Of a stretch of DNA of 64,000 nt, positions 46,328 to 59,224 are shown piece after piece (the stretch's first letter is position 1; each line of letters opens with the position of its first letter). The notes under the pieces are model-generated. The model made no database searches, was not told where the DNA came from, and was given only the letters and a program-made list of their open reading frames with translations. Made by a program: the position numbers and the translations under genes. This stretch comes from Stenogyne calaminthoides (lineage: Eukaryota; Streptophyta; Magnoliopsida; Lamiales; Lamiaceae), in NCBI GenBank assembly GCA_037126765.1, contig JBBCBC010000002.1:44396889-44460888 (forward strand), given 5' to 3'.

Positions 46328-47228
46328 GGCTCAGGTTATTCGCACCGCCTCTTTTAGTAATTGCACCGCACAGATTAATACACGCAGATATGATTAATAC
46401 ACCTCCTCTTAAAAACCCATTTTTACCCACAATCTAAACTGCCCTCTTCCCACGTTTAATCACATACACCTCCAATCTCAAATTTATCTTTTTCGTTTTT
46501 ATATGCGTCTTTTCTCCACCGCCATCACTGATTTCTTCTTCTTGGTTGAAGATCCAGGTTTGTAGACCCCCCTCTCCCTCTTTTCCACTTGGTTCCCTTC
46601 TCCAACCTCACATCACAAATTTTGGTGAATATACTTGGATTTCCAGATCCCCCCTTAATATTACAGATCCCTCTTCATCGAGATTCTTGAAATCTGAATT
46701 CTGTTTATTTTTTCGGATTCTTTTTTCGAATTCTTTATTCGAAATTTGTTGCTTTTTTTAGTTATTCTTTTCGAATTTTATTCATTTTTTCAGATAAAGA
46801 GACCAATTTTTTTCAAAACATTCTGCATCTTGATAATTCTCTTCGACTCAATAGTTAGGCCACCCCTATTTTAACATTGCATTTTCAATTTAAAGGATAA
46901 AGATTTGCGTGTCTGAGCGATAGCATTTGAGGAATTCAATAAAAAAATCTGAAATGAATTTTCTGCAAGCCCAGATGCTGAGATCTATGTGAAGGCATGT
47001 TGTGCCATGTTTTTTTCCTACAAACTCGTTCGATCTGTTTCAAGAATTGAGAAGCCAGTTTCAAAATGTTAAAGACCTGCAAAATTGATTAAATTCTTAT
47101 TATTTCCACCACAATTTCAACGAGAGGAAGGGTGAAAGGGCAGTTTTGACATTTTATATTTTTATTTAGCAACGAAAAAAGGGGTGGGGGTGTATTTCCT
47201 AATAATGGCGGTGTAAATAACCTGAGCC
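46328..47228. mobile_element. Mutator-like element (possible Pack-MULE), 901 bp
   Basis: The ends GGCTCAGGTTATTCGCACCG and, inverted, GGCTCAGGTTATTTACACCG are close inverted repeats. A perfect 9-bp target duplication, TAGATACTA, lies at 46319-46327 and 47229-47237. The interior is less AT-rich than usual, with pyrimidine-rich leader-like sequence (TTTCTCCACCGCCATCACTG at about 46510) followed by GATCCAG|GTTTGTAG, which resembles an exon-intron border. That would fit capture of a host gene's 5' end. No transposase is present; the 71-codon frame at 46546-46761 is not a known family. Confidence 0.88.
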
Positions 47229-47237
47229 TAGATACTA

Positions 47238-48085
47238 TTATGTTGGATTGATAGGTGATTCTCTGTTGTTTGGGCCGTTGGGCTTATTGTTTATAGTTGA
47301 TTAACAGTTTAAAATTAAAAGCCCACATTTCACCGAATTATTATGGTGACTTCTGATAAGCCCAAATTACTAATATCCTCCAATTTATAAAAAATATGAA
47401 GTATTGAAAATCAATTTATTATTGAGTTTTTCCGCCCAATTTATTGTCAAATTGGAAACCATTTTATTATAATTTATGATAAATATTAACATAAAATTAT
47501 TCCACTTAATAAAAAAATATGTTTGTACCATCCGTTTTAAATCTTTAAGATGGAGTATTATTTATGGTAAATATTTAAAAATAATTGATTTGTACAATTC
47601 TGTCTTATTAGTTGCTTATAAGCATTTATCCTTTTTCCAACTTGAAATCATGTTTTTTTTTACACGTCACTTTTTCAAAAGAATATGGTACAATTGGATA
47701 CATGATGACGCATTTGATAATCTTACATCCCAAAATGCATTAAAATTTGACCAAGCAAGGACACCTGACTTTAGGATAGAACCTAGTAGCAACCTCTTTT
47801 GCATCAAATTATTATCCAAAATGTAGAGTACCTTAAACTTTACAAGTTTTATGACGTCACATTGTCCATCCTTATTCCTTAGTTGGAAAGCACTTGCTAA
47901 AGTGGGTTTCGAAATAAAACACACACAAAATAAATAAAAAATCAAATTGTAGACGTATCTTTTTGTAATCAGTTCACATACATATTAGAGAAAGAGAATA
48001 TCATGAAAATGAAAAATCAGATCCACTTTCCGCCAACCATTCCATATGTTCTACCACAATTATGGTGCCTTTTACACAAGGCATT
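47238..48085. other. AT-rich intergenic sequence
   Basis: The 116-codon plus frame at 47476-47826 and its 92-codon antisense partner have no recognisable domain and are low in GC. I see no gene. Confidence 0.5.
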
Positions 48086-48093
48086 TATACTTA

Positions 48094-48740
48094 TAGGGGT
48101 GGGCACAAAATCGAAAAAATTGAATTTCCGAACCAAATCAATGATTTTTGGTTTAATTGGTTCGGTTTTTTCGGTCGGTTCAGTTTTAATTTTTAAAATA
48201 TTCCGTTTAATTGGTTCGATTCTGTTATAATTTTAAAATAACCGAATAAACCAAACCAACCAAACTATATATATGTATATAATAATAAAAATATATTAAA
48301 TACATATTAATAAACTACACATATGGACCAACTAGATCATATATTGCCCCACTTGTTGATATTATTGAAGGAGTTTCATGGATTTACAAGAATTTTAGCA
48401 TTTTTATTGAATTTTTTAAGTTATGGAAAAATTTGTAATGAGATTCTAATTTGCGACTTGTGTGGCCTTTTGTTATGAAACTACTTGTTGTATTTGCATT
48501 TGATCTTAGAGTTAGAAATGCTGAAAATTTATTTGGGAAATCATTAAATTGTGAATTTCAGGTTAATTTTCGGTTAAAATCGAATAAACTAAACAAACCA
48601 AATTTCTTATTTGGTTCAGTTCAGTTTGGTTACTCACCATTTCGGTTCGGTTTTGGTTTAAATTTTTGCGTAATTTGATTTGTTCGGTTCGATTGAAAAA
48701 CAACCCAAAACCGACTGAACCAACCAAACGCCCACCCCTA
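48094..48740. mobile_element. Non-autonomous hAT element, 647 bp
   Basis: The ends TAGGGGTGGGCAC and, inverted, TAGGGGTGGGCGT form short terminal inverted repeats, and a perfect 8-bp target duplication, TATACTTA, lies at 48086-48093 and 48741-48748. Just inside both ends are repeated TTGGTTCGG and CCGAACCAA motifs that pair with each other. The interior encodes no transposase; frames of 75 codons are by-products. Confidence 0.92.
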
Positions 48741-48748
48741 TATACTTA

Positions 48749-51257
48749 TACAGGCGATCGAAGAACTATTAATTAGCTAGATAATTTTAAATGCTACTTT
48801 GATTAAACATATACATGAGTAATCTTTAATAATTAAGTGAAAAAATATTTTTATCGATGTAGACTTTTGTGGAAATATACAAGAACAAAATGAGAATTCG
48901 AAATTGAATATAATGTTCGGGAAATTAAATAAACGAATTAATTTCACATTTCTTTATAAGTTCGAACTCTTAGATGAGACATAATTCTTTTATATGACTA
49001 TCATTTGACTATGTTTTGGGGAAAACTAAAACCAAAATTGTGACAATCGTGAAGTTGTATGGATATTAATCATGTAGAAATTCGATGTCAGTTTGTGTTA
49101 CTAATCAAAACACCACCACCATTAATTAATTAACTTTTCCATAAAAAGTAATCACACGGGCTTGGAAATGTATTTTATTAATACTTATTATATTGCACAT
49201 ACAATTTACACAAAAATATTAATAAGAAAGTTAATAAATAATTTGGAATGTTCATGTGATACAATTAGTTAAACAGCGAGTAGTAGTCTTATATTATGAA
49301 TAAATGATATTTGACTTCTTTTTTAATGGATAAATGAGTGCGTTATTTTATTGTAGCACGTATAGGCAAGCTATTGGATTTGCTTTAATTTTCGGATAAC
49401 TTAGGTGGAATATGATGGGATTTTACATCTAGCTGTTTTGTGCAACAATAATTGCATGCATGCGTGAGTTCATACGTGTAAATGCAAGCTTTTATGTATG
49501 ATGATGTGGTTAATTAACTCTAAGTTTAGCAACCAAAATTAAAAACATAATCATATTATAATTTCAAAATAACTTGTTACTTAATTTTGACACGAATGTC
49601 ACTGAAATATGTATCATGTCCAATAAATTTACTTTTGATAGATATTTGTTGGTACTTTAATTTCATTTTGTAAATACTTTATTCAATCAAGTATGAGCTA
49701 GCTACATATATACATATTCAGAGTTATGCGCAAATTATAATAATATTACAATTATTAATTTATTATATGCATGACACTTATTGATAATTTACGCGATAAT
49801 TATAAAAATAAGAGATGGCGGATATAAAATCTGGCATCACAATTCTGGAGGGCGAAAATGGAGAAAAAGAAAATGTTCTATTTTAAGATGCTCTCCTAAT
49901 TGGATATATGAATAAAGCAAGAATATAGTTCACACAGAGGTTCCTATTCTCTTTACAAAGATTAAAAATTCTATTTTCAAATTATATAATTTAGATATGA
50001 AATCACTTACTAAGGCCTAAGCTCAGATGTAAGAAATAATTTAATTCTTTCTAATTAATTAAAAAATAAACCTGTCATTGCAATGGAACGAATTGTGTTT
50101 CGTTAAATAATTATTGAACGAAAAAAGAGGAGTAATGCTTATTATAAAGGCAAATTAAATGCAAAAGTGGATATTTAAAAAGAAATTAAATTTGAGAAGT
50201 GTAGATATATTTTTTGAAGTTGCAAGTGGTTATTTTAAATTTTTTCCCTGTATAAAATAACACCATAAGATGCAACAAGATAATTTTAAAAAATTATAGG
50301 ACAAAAAATCAGACTAATCAGTAATTAGTGGGAATTAATTAGTTAATGCATCAGGATGTTGACAATAAGGTGGGACATGCATGTATGTCTTACGCATGAA
50401 ATTAATATATGCAAACTATTAAAAATCAAAATATCAACTCAAACCTTATCGAGGATTTTGAAATTGAAGGTAGTGGAATCCTAAATGGTAATGTTCTCAT
50501 GATCATTTAATAAAGGTTTAAGAAGCTAGCGTATGATATATTTTTCAAATATTAGTGCCAAGTATATGAATCAATAAATATTTGAATTTATTTCTTAATA
50601 TTTAATTGAAAAAAATAAAATTGGACATTAATTTTTTTTAAAGGCACATTGTACATCATTTCTTTAGTAGACAGACATGATTGACTATTTAACCAATTCT
50701 ACCCTTTTCAAACTAATTTTCCTAGATAAAGTTATTAAAAGTTATGTACGTGGACATATAGTTTTTGTATTGATGATGATCATCATCTTCAGTTCACAGA
50801 CTAAAAGAGACAGAGTTCTAGTTCATCATGATCACAATTCTGAGAACTTTATGATATATTATATTTTCTTAATAAGCGACACCCTATTAAAATATTCGAA
50901 CTTAACGAAAATATACAAAATTCTTATTTACATAATTTAATTTACTATGATACAAAAGGCATTAATTAGAAGTATCCCAACTAGTGTGCTCATGTTTAAT
51001 AAAGAGAGTTGGGCCAATAAAGGTTTGAACGTATACCTAACAAATTGTTATACTTTGTTCAACCTCTTCGTCCAAAATTAACAATTGAATGGATATGGCA
51101 CATTGATTGTGACATACCATATTGCTAATGGGGAACCATGGGCTGTAAAATTTTGATATGTGTTTTCGTCTAAATGAAGGTGTTAAAGTTTTGAATTGAA
51201 ATTTTAATACCATACATAATTAAATATATATATTTGTTTTACAATTATATAAATAAA
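48749..51257. other. AT-rich intergenic sequence
   Basis: About 2.5 kb with no gene, RNA or bounded repeat I can support. The frame at 50677-50940 is AT-driven and carries no family signature. Confidence 0.55.
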
Positions 51258-51400
51258 AATGAGCTTGGCTTAGCGATAAAGTGATCGTTCTATCCTGTAG
51301 AAGTCATACAATTAATTCTACGTGGTCAGAATAAGATCGTGAATTTAAGTTCGAATTTGTAAAAATGTGTAAAATTAATTCGTCTATTTAATTTTTTTTA
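51258..51400 (+). mobile_element. Possible tRNA-derived SINE
   Basis: GAGCTTGGCTTAGCGATAAA (51261-51280) resembles a pol III A box of plant SINEs, and AAGTTCGAATTTG (about 51348) a B box. The A-B distance is about 80 bases, longer than usual, so an insertion is likely. The tail is T-rich rather than A-rich and target duplications are unclear. Confidence 0.4.
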
Positions 51401-51972
51401 ACAGATGGTTGAGAAAAATAAAAAAGAAAAATATTGGCTCCCTCTTAAATCCACATCGACATTATATTAATATACATCACTAATCTGGCACTTGACCACT
51501 TCCAATAGTAATCATTTAATTGTTGACAAAAAAGGGTGCCAATTACGATTTGGCATATGAGGAAGCACGTGAACCAAAAAATAAAGATGATTTCTACTTT
51601 GAGTGTAATTTATCAATAATAATTCAGCATATTTAAGGTGTTTCTTTTCTGGTAACAAGAACTTGCACTTGATTTGCGTCCTTGTTTTAATTAGTGTCTC
51701 AAATTGGACCATTTGTCATCTCCTCCAACTATCTTTACGCTACCTGCAATTAATTCAAAGTAGCCATTAATGTTTTCTGTCCCCATTGTAGGAGTAATAT
51801 TCGATTCGTGAATTTAATAGTACTAATTTACATTACATCTTTATTGATAAAGCCAAAAATAAAAAATAAATAAATAAATTATAGCTCATTAATGTATTAT
51901 GTGAAAAATTAATGGAAAAAAAAAATTCAAATGCTTTGGGGATAATAGCATATAAGGTTGTCAATAAGTTAA

Positions 51973-52181
51973 GAGTATGTTTAGTGTGAAAATTTTCATG
52001 TATAAAAATCTATAAAATTGCCCTAAATCAACCACCTACACCATAAACACTAAATAATGAACCCTAAATTATGATCTATTCGGGCCGGGTGAACCATGAA
52101 TCACTTGGGCCGAGTGAACCATGAACCACTCAATTTTGTCTTACCTTCACATGTATGAAAATTTTCATACTAGACTTTGTC
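51973..52181. mobile_element. Small Mutator-like MITE, 209 bp
   Basis: The inverted ends share TAGTGTGAAAATTTTCATG on the left and, inverted, TAGTATGAAAATTTTCATAC on the right. A 9-bp target duplication, ATAAGTTAA, lies at 51964-51972 and 52182-52190. The interior has a direct repeat of GGGCCG(G/A)GTGAACCATGAA. Non-coding. Confidence 0.8.
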
Positions 52182-52190
52182 ATAAGTTAA

Positions 52191-53560
52191 TTCAGTTTAC
52201 TCGGCCCATCATATTAATTCAGTTAATTTCAAATGCTTTGGTCCAAATTCAACCCAACCCATTCTTGGATTAATTTGGCAGGTTATATTAGCTAATTGCC
52301 CTTATATTTTCTTATTATGCTTTTATATAAATTTTGTTTCATATAAATAATTCGCAGGTCACCGTTTAAAATTTAAAATTTTGATAATGTATTGTAAAAT
52401 GTTAAAAATTCGATTCTTTAAGTGCAATTAGTGATAAAATAAATGATGTTTTCGGTATCTATCTAATTATTTAATTATATAAAGTGTATATTTAGTTAAT
52501 AATAATCCTATAATATAAGGAGTATTATTTAATATTACACACATATTATAGATTTATGATATGAGATTTGGATCACGATGAAGCATGGATCATCTGGTTT
52601 ATCAATAAAGGGGGTAAGGACTAAGGAAGTCTGTAATTGGAGGGTGGAGCTTTGTGAAACCTCAAAAGGATAGATCCATGGATAACAAAATCTTTCGAAC
52701 TTTGTACTACTATTATATACACAAATTATGAAAAGGATTGTGGCGACTCGAGGGAGTTAAGGTTATCAATGTCTCTAAAACACTTGAAGAGCCATTAATT
52801 ACCAAAAAAGTTGAGGTTAAGGTTACAAAATGAAGGTCCTGCCTGCCTACCCAGCTATGTGTAAAGCCCATTGAGACAATTTATTATTCATTGTAGTATA
52901 CTTTATTTTAATTTTTAATATAAAGGAGGATTTGGGTGGTTTTAGTGGATAGAATGTGATGGATTAAGATATTAATATTAAAGAATCAATTTAAGTTCAA
53001 ATGAGATATCAAATGAAGGAATCTTGATTAAGAATTTATTCGGAAATTTATTGATAGATATATTTTAAAATTGCAATTTATTAATAGATACAAAATAATT
53101 GTATATATGTAAGTATATTTGGACTTTGTGCAACTTTAATAATTTGTATAAAAAATTGTATTTATTAGTAACTTTTCCAAATTATCGCTCTATTGTTGGT
53201 TTCGTTTGCTAGCTGCTAGGTGGAAAAATTCAAGCATAAAGTCAATAAATTAATGATTTAAAATTTATGTTATTTTCTTAGTGTATTGTTCTATCCATTT
53301 TTTTTCCTAACTAATATTGAAAAATGACTATCTTTGCAGCTCAAAAGTTGTGTAATTATTGATGTTTGTTGACATTCTGAAAGCTAAAAAATATAAAGTG
53401 TTTTTTAAAAGTAATTTTAACTTCTTCTTGCGTATAAAGTATAAACAGATTAAAGCAGGAAAAAATGATTGGGAATTACTGCATGCTCTGCATATGTAAT
53501 TTCAATCCTAAATACATCAATTTAAGAAAAAAAATAGAGTTAATTAATTTATTTGAGTAG
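52191..53560. other. AT-rich intergenic sequence
   Basis: No gene or bounded element seen. Confidence 0.55.
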
Positions 53561-54034
53561 GTGGAAATTACTAATGAGGAACATGGGAGGAATGCTAAAT
53601 CCACATTTTTGACAGCCGAGGGGATGGGTGATGGCTCGCTGTCGCGCGCGTGCCGTGAACCCGATACCCCTAGCGCGTGTCGCGCCAACTTTTTTTTCCA
53701 GAACCGTAATTTCGTGGATGTATTTTGTAATTCGTTGTCGTTTGACGAAATTGGCCTGGGACTCGTCGCTGGAGGAGTCGGTGACGGAGACCCGGATCGT
53801 TTTTCCGACGCCGGAGAGGGAATATTACGTCGAGGTGATTTGGTTGACGTGTTCGGTGTATTTGACGGAGAATATGGTTTCTTTGCACTGTTTTGGAGAA
53901 GATATAAATTGGGTTTGTTTTGTTTGGTTACTCTTTTCAGATTCGCATTGAAAGCGAAAAACTTGAAGAAGTCGAAGGGGGAGAGTCACGCTGCATACAG
54001 AATAATTAATTTCAACTTTATTTCTTTCGTTTAA
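53561..54034 (+). other. GC-elevated island with a 157-codon frame, uncertain
   Basis: A complete frame starting MEITNEEHGRNAK, overlapped by a 107-codon plus frame in another phase and a 72-codon minus frame. GC content is clearly above the surroundings at 53610-53900. None of the three frames shows a domain I know, so I cannot say which, if any, was coding. It may be a captured or decayed gene fragment. Confidence 0.25.
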
Positions 54035-54399
54035 TTAAGAATAGTGAAATTAGTTTTAATTTTTTAGTTTCTAACTCCCTAAAAATTTGGAATATATTTA
54101 GTGGGTCATGAGACCGCCTAAAATTATGCGGTTAGTTTAAATTTTTTTGTTTCCCACACCTAAAAGATTGCTAAATTATTTTATTTTTTTAATAAAATAT
54201 TAAGATATAATCGTGTTTTTTTATTTTTTATATATGTGATTTGTGTATATAGGTGTATATATAATATGTGTACTGCAAAGTAGAGGAACAATTTCTATCA
54301 TATTTGTTCACATTTTGTTCACATTTATTATTTTCTAGTATTTGTTCACACCCGTATCCTAATTTTTGTTCACATTTATTATTTTTTAGTATTTGTTTA

Positions 54400-54525
54400 T
54401 AAAATAATTTTTAAGGAGACATATAATAGAAGAGAGGTAGATCTATCGTATCACTCCTAAAAATTCACTTTATCATTTCAAATATTAATAAACAATTCAC
54501 TCGTTAAAATACAAGAAAAAATAGT
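54400..54525. repeat. Partial copy of the TTATCATTTCAAAT MITE
   Basis: CTCCTAAAAATTCACTTTAT followed by CATTTCAAATATTAATAA parallels the right arm of the MITE at 57686-57842. The left arm is eroded. Confidence 0.4.
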
Positions 54526-55164
54526 GTGAAAAAATAGTTGAAATAGAGGGAGTAATTTTTACCGACATAAATTGTATATTTCAGTGTGAACAAGTTGCAC
54601 GTTTCAGTGATATAAAATTATTCCTGCATCCACGAAATGTGTGCTCGTTTCTCTGGGCTCAAGTTTAAAAGAAAAGTAGATAATTTAGATAAAATAAGGG
54701 TATTGTGGGAGTAATGTGGGATCAATTACGAATAAAGTGGTTGCTTATGAATAAAGTTGAATGACAATTTAAATAATTAAGTGATGGGTAGAAGTGTGAA
54801 GATAAATTGATGGTTGCTATAAAAATAAATTAACATTAACTTTTGATAGACGGAGGTAGTACGTATTTTTAAAATATATTTAAATTACATGGTGTATTTG
54901 AAGAAGAAGAAATCTATAAAAATATATTTTACTCATTCTTAATGGATAATTATGGGGTCGTACACATGGTTAAATAGTTAATACGCTTCGAGGAGGGGTA
55001 GGATGATGGAGATTGAATCGCGAGATTCAGTTTCCTTCATTATATTAATATGATATTAAGTATTTCATTTAATAATTATAATTTTTGCAAATAAAATGTA
55101 CTTGACCACCAAATTTACTTGGTCTCCAAGAACTAGGATTTCCTTTATTATGTCCGACTTGGTC

Positions 55165-55390
55165 ATAAAGTATTAGTGTTCATTAACTGAAAAGTATTAG
55201 TTATTTGTTATCAACAATATTAGTTCATCAATTGAAAAATATTAGTTCATTAATTGAAAAGTATTAGTTCATCAATTGAAAAGTATTAGTTCATCAATTG
55301 AAAAGTATTAGTTCATTCATTGAAAAGTATTAGTTAGTTGGTTATAAAGTATTAGTTCATTCATTAAAAAGTATTAGTTCAATTATCAAT
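55165..55390. repeat. Minisatellite, about 21-bp unit GAAAAGTATTAGTTCATCAAT
   Basis: About ten imperfect units of TTGAAAAGTATTAGTTCATC, some with ATTCAT or TTATCA variants. The motif is shared with MITE-like sequences in two gene introns (about 38420 and 60440), so the array probably grew from such an element. Confidence 0.8.
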
Positions 55391-55747
55391 TTAAACATGA
55401 AAAAAAAATATACACATTACATGAAAAAAAATATACACATTATATGAAAAAGAAAATATATACACATTCAAGTTGATTTTTTTTATTTTAATGTTTGATG
55501 GATTATTTATTTGTACTAAATTGCTCTAGATGATGAATTAGTATTGCAATTTTTTATCTCTTGTTAAATTTTTTACTGTTGACGTATTTTAGTCTCTGTT
55601 AATTTTTATAAATTTTAAAAATCAATATTTTTTATCTTTTTTTTATAGTAATTTATTTTAAATAAAATTATATAAAAATCAATAATAATAGAGAACTTAC
55701 TTACCTAAATTTATAAAAACTAATCTATTTGTATATCTTATTAAAAG

Positions 55748-56300
55748 ATGAGTGCAAAAAAAAGAACATCAGAGAATGAGAACAATGTCGATAACCAGGA
55801 AAGACCCCGCCATTGCTGTGGTTGGACAAAGATGAGAGGTAATCTAATTTTTTTAAATAATATCACGTTTGAAATTTATATAAATAATATCGTTTTTAAT
55901 ATGGACAAACTACTTGGACACGACAATTTCATCGCACGGTTTAGATATTGTGTCAATAACGTGGTACGGAGCATATTGTGCAAGTACCTTGACACAAAAT
56001 GGACAAACTGACCTATGGTTCCTTCTGAGTGCCGGAAACACATGTGGACTATATTCACAGTAGGTTTAATCATGTTTGCATTTTACACTTATTATTATTT
56101 TGTAAAACTATATATCTTAATAAAAATCTTTATTATTTTAATTACAAGGTAAATTCAGGATTAATGGAGATACAATTGATTTCAGAATAACATTTTTCGA
56201 GATTTGTGCAACATTCATGTGTCAAGGATGGAGAAACCCCCAATTAGATGTTGAAGGGTCACAGATAAAAAAAAGACCGTGCTTAGATTGGAGAAAAAAC
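55748..56300 (+). pseudogene. Transposase-like remnant (Ptta/En/Spm type), tentative
   Basis: An 87-codon frame starts MSAKKRTSENENNVDNQER and includes CCGWTKMRG, then a stretch ending ILCKYLDTKWTN. After a stop, VPSECRKHMWTIFT is readable. The spacing RG-TKM ... W..VP-E ... W recalls the plant Ptta/En/Spm transposase-like proteins of CACTA elements. Downstream coding near 56155-56300 (GWRNPQLDVEG) could be a second exon before the solo LTR. Identification rests on pattern memory only. Confidence 0.35.
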
Positions 56301-56434
56301 ATTTAAATTTCATGTAAGTTTATTATTAATTAAAACTGTATTAAATTGATGTTTAATATTATTTGAACACATATTTTTAGAGTGCTTAATATTATTTGTA
56401 TGAAATTGATCCTTAATATTAATTAAAATATAAA

Positions 56435-57110
56435 TGTTGTGGGCATATGGCGCGAGGTCGGGCCCGACCTGAAAAGAAACAGAGGAGGACCAGACCACAT
56501 TTTGCACAAGTATAACACCTCGCAGAAAGGATGGAAACGGAGACATGCCAAGCACCGGTATGTGACCTGGACGCACCTCGCAGATCGCACACTGACACAA
56601 GTACGGAGCATTAATGGGGATGGGACCCGTGGCAGACGAGCAGCGCCAAGAGCCTTACCTAAGAATGGCCTCAGTCAGAGGGACGGTAATGATGAGTAGC
56701 TATGAGTAGATAGACAGCTAAATCCCTGCAAATCCGAATTTGCCTCGAGCGACGTCCCAGCGAGGAGCGCGAGCTCTTGATCCCTCGAGCGACCTCCCAA
56801 CGTCCTCCGACCTGGGTCACATCAATCATGTAACATTTAATATTTTGCAGAGCTATTTCTGGCTACTTGTCCATGTAATCGGGAGAGTGACCTCGACTCT
56901 CCCAAACCTTATAAATAGGGGTCATTTATGACCAATAAAAGAAAGAAATTGAGACCTTACCAAACTTATTGCCAATTTATTGGTCAAACCCTTACTCTCT
57001 CAAGCAATCATATAACATAAATATCATCCACTTTACACATTTATTGTTTGTGTCACTAAGATCACTAAGCCACATCTTAACCCATAATCCTCATATTTTA
57101 CTACACAACA
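56435..57110 (+). mobile_element. Solo LTR, 676 bp
   Basis: Starts TGTTGTGGGC and ends CTACACAACA, with TGTTGT/ACAACA inverted termini. A perfect 5-bp target duplication, ATAAA, lies at 56430-56434 and 57111-57115. It has a TATA-like CCTTATAAATAGGGG at about 56908 and AATAAAAG at about 56934, the promoter and poly(A) layout of an LTR. It is GC-richer than its flanks and contains a degenerate direct repeat (CTCGAGCGACGTCCCAGCGA and CTCGAGCGACCTCCCAACGT). No internal domain remains, so it arose by LTR-LTR recombination. Unrelated to the LTRs at 11823. Confidence 0.93.
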
Positions 57111-57115
57111 ATAAA

Positions 57116-57685
57116 ATAACTACATATTTATACTTAATTAATTAATTATCTTAAATCATTAATATAATAAAAAACATAAATAAATTAAACAAAAAAAAAA
57201 TATCACCAATCATCACCAACCAAAATCACCACTCAAATCCATCAATCCAAAATGTGGATTTAGCATCAATGGGAACATGGGAGGTTTGCTTCCGTCACTT
57301 TACGTCCCGCGAAATGACAACTACTATTTAAAAATAAATCCTCCTGCAACAACAGACTCTCCAATCAAATCAAATCACTATATAATCAATAACTAGTCAC
57401 CACAAAAACAATGAAAATTCAATAATTGCCCCAAATCGCCATATTAAATTCTAGAAAATCCTCTCAATGCATTCCAATTGAATGATTACGTATAAATTTT
57501 AATATACAGATTGACTTTCGGTCATAATTAATGTTCATGTGAGTCGAGTCTGCTAGCAACTTAATTTGTTCGTTCTCAGGCATTGCCCTCTGATTAATAT
57601 AATCTGGTTTCTGACTACTTTCAGATTCTAATATGTATATATATACTCTCCATCCACCAATTTTATGCACAGTTAATTTTTACAT
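57116..57685. other. AT-rich intergenic sequence
   Basis: No gene seen between the solo LTR and the hairpin MITE. Confidence 0.55.
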
Positions 57686-57842
57686 GCGTTTTTGTAAGCG
57701 AGTTTTGTATTAGTAATTGAAATGATAAAGTAATTTTTAAGAAAAAAAATGATAGATGAGGGGGCTTATCTACCACACCCATCCTTAAAAGTCATTTTAT
57801 CATTTCAAATTACTAATACAAGCTATTGACGACAAAAAACGC
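57686..57842. mobile_element. Hairpin MITE, 157 bp
   Basis: GCGTTTTTGTAAGCGAG at the left and, inverted, GCGTTTTTTGTCGTCAATAG at the right lead into arms TTGTATTAGTAATTGAAATG and, inverted, TTGTATTAGTAATTTGAAAT. The unit folds nearly end to end around a loop with GAGGGGGCTTATCTACC. Target duplication not resolved. Confidence 0.75.
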
Positions 57843-59224
57843 CAGAAAAGTCAATCGCAGATAAGACGATGGATGGATGAATAAGATAAGTTTTCAAAAT
57901 ACAAAAATAATTTGAATAATAATATGCTCGGCTCGATTCAGTTTATTTATGTCTTGTTCGCTTCACGGGACTCGATGAATTAATTATCATATGATTTGGT
58001 AGGATTGAACTGAATTGTTTGAATCAAAATATATGTTTAAATTGCATGTTATATATTTTTTATCTTACACCCAAAAAAAATTAATATTTGTGTTTGAAAT
58101 AAGATATTAAGTGAGATATTTATTAAAATGTCATAAATGTTATATTGAATTAAAAACACCATTTCATACTCGGATTGAATATGTATCATGAGCCCTCGTT
58201 CAACGAATGAAAACAACCGATTACTTGAGATTAAGTCGTCTATCCAGAAACCAGATGAAAGATAAGTTGGGGGTTTAGGATGAATGTTAGATTAGGTCAA
58301 GGGGCAAGTGAGGAAAAATGCAGTGAGAGTGACATGGTGCGCATATTCAAAGCAAGCATAATAAGCACTAGAAAACAATGTGACTGAGTGGAAATGCCAC
58401 CTAGCTATATTTTCTTATTACTACTGTACCTTACGATAAGCACACAAACAACAAACTTATGATATTCTTTTACCCCCACTCCCATAATTGTTTCATAATA
58501 TATATATATCCTTGAATTGATTTGAATCTTTCTTCTCTTTCTCTTTGTTCAAGAGCAAGTGTATTAGTCATGTTAAATTAAGGGAAGAATTCTTTAGATG
58601 TTGGAAAAATTTGTCGTTACATATGCATACACATATGTATGTCAATATGTGCACATATTGTGTTCGATCATATGCTTCTGTAAAACAGGGTGTGTTTTTA
58701 GCGTGTTTTGTCTTGTGTTAATTGTATGCAAATTGTTGTCTTGCTGTTCTTGTTACCATAACGCTACAGTGCATTGCCTCTCGATTTATTCGTTGATAAA
58801 TTTGCTATTACCAGAAATTGAGCAGATATTAGGCTGCATATTCACAGCTTTAATTTGATAAATTGATGACGGTTGATTATGAAAGTCGCATTATCAATAT
58901 TTGTTAACAATGATCAGCTTCCTTGCCGTCTGATGTGATGATCAGATATAGAACAGTTGGCACATATTCTGCAAAGAATATATGGACAAATAAAGCATTA
59001 ATCTGAACTTATAACATTCTTTCTTTTAGATATTTAGCTTTATTTCTTTACTTTGGTACTTGTATGTTTTCTCCCCTACCCCTACCCCCATCACGGAGCC
59101 CACCTGCCAAACCAAAGCTTCTATCGATTATGTGGTTCGATCATCTTTCTTGCAATCATGGATTCATTTTTCGGTTCATTCATGATGAATTAGGTAGTTT
59201 CAAGGTGAGGTTCAATCCAAGAGA
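57843..59224 (+). other. Upstream region and probable leader of the TGA gene
   Basis: Contains ATATATATATCC at about 58498 as a possible TATA-like site and a pyrimidine-rich patch (TCTTTCTTCTCTTTCTCTTT, about 58527) like those near plant transcription starts. The leader may include an intron. The 86-codon frame at 58598-58858 has a hydrophobic look but no family and ends well before the gene. Confidence 0.4.

Noticed and set aside
47476..47945. Overlapping 116- and 92-codon frames as a gene pair
   Set aside because: AT-rich, mutually overlapping, without domains, promoter or splice signals.
53561..54034. 157-codon frame as a confident gene
   Set aside because: Three overlapping frames are all open because of raised GC. 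None has a known domain, and there are no convincing splice or promoter signals.
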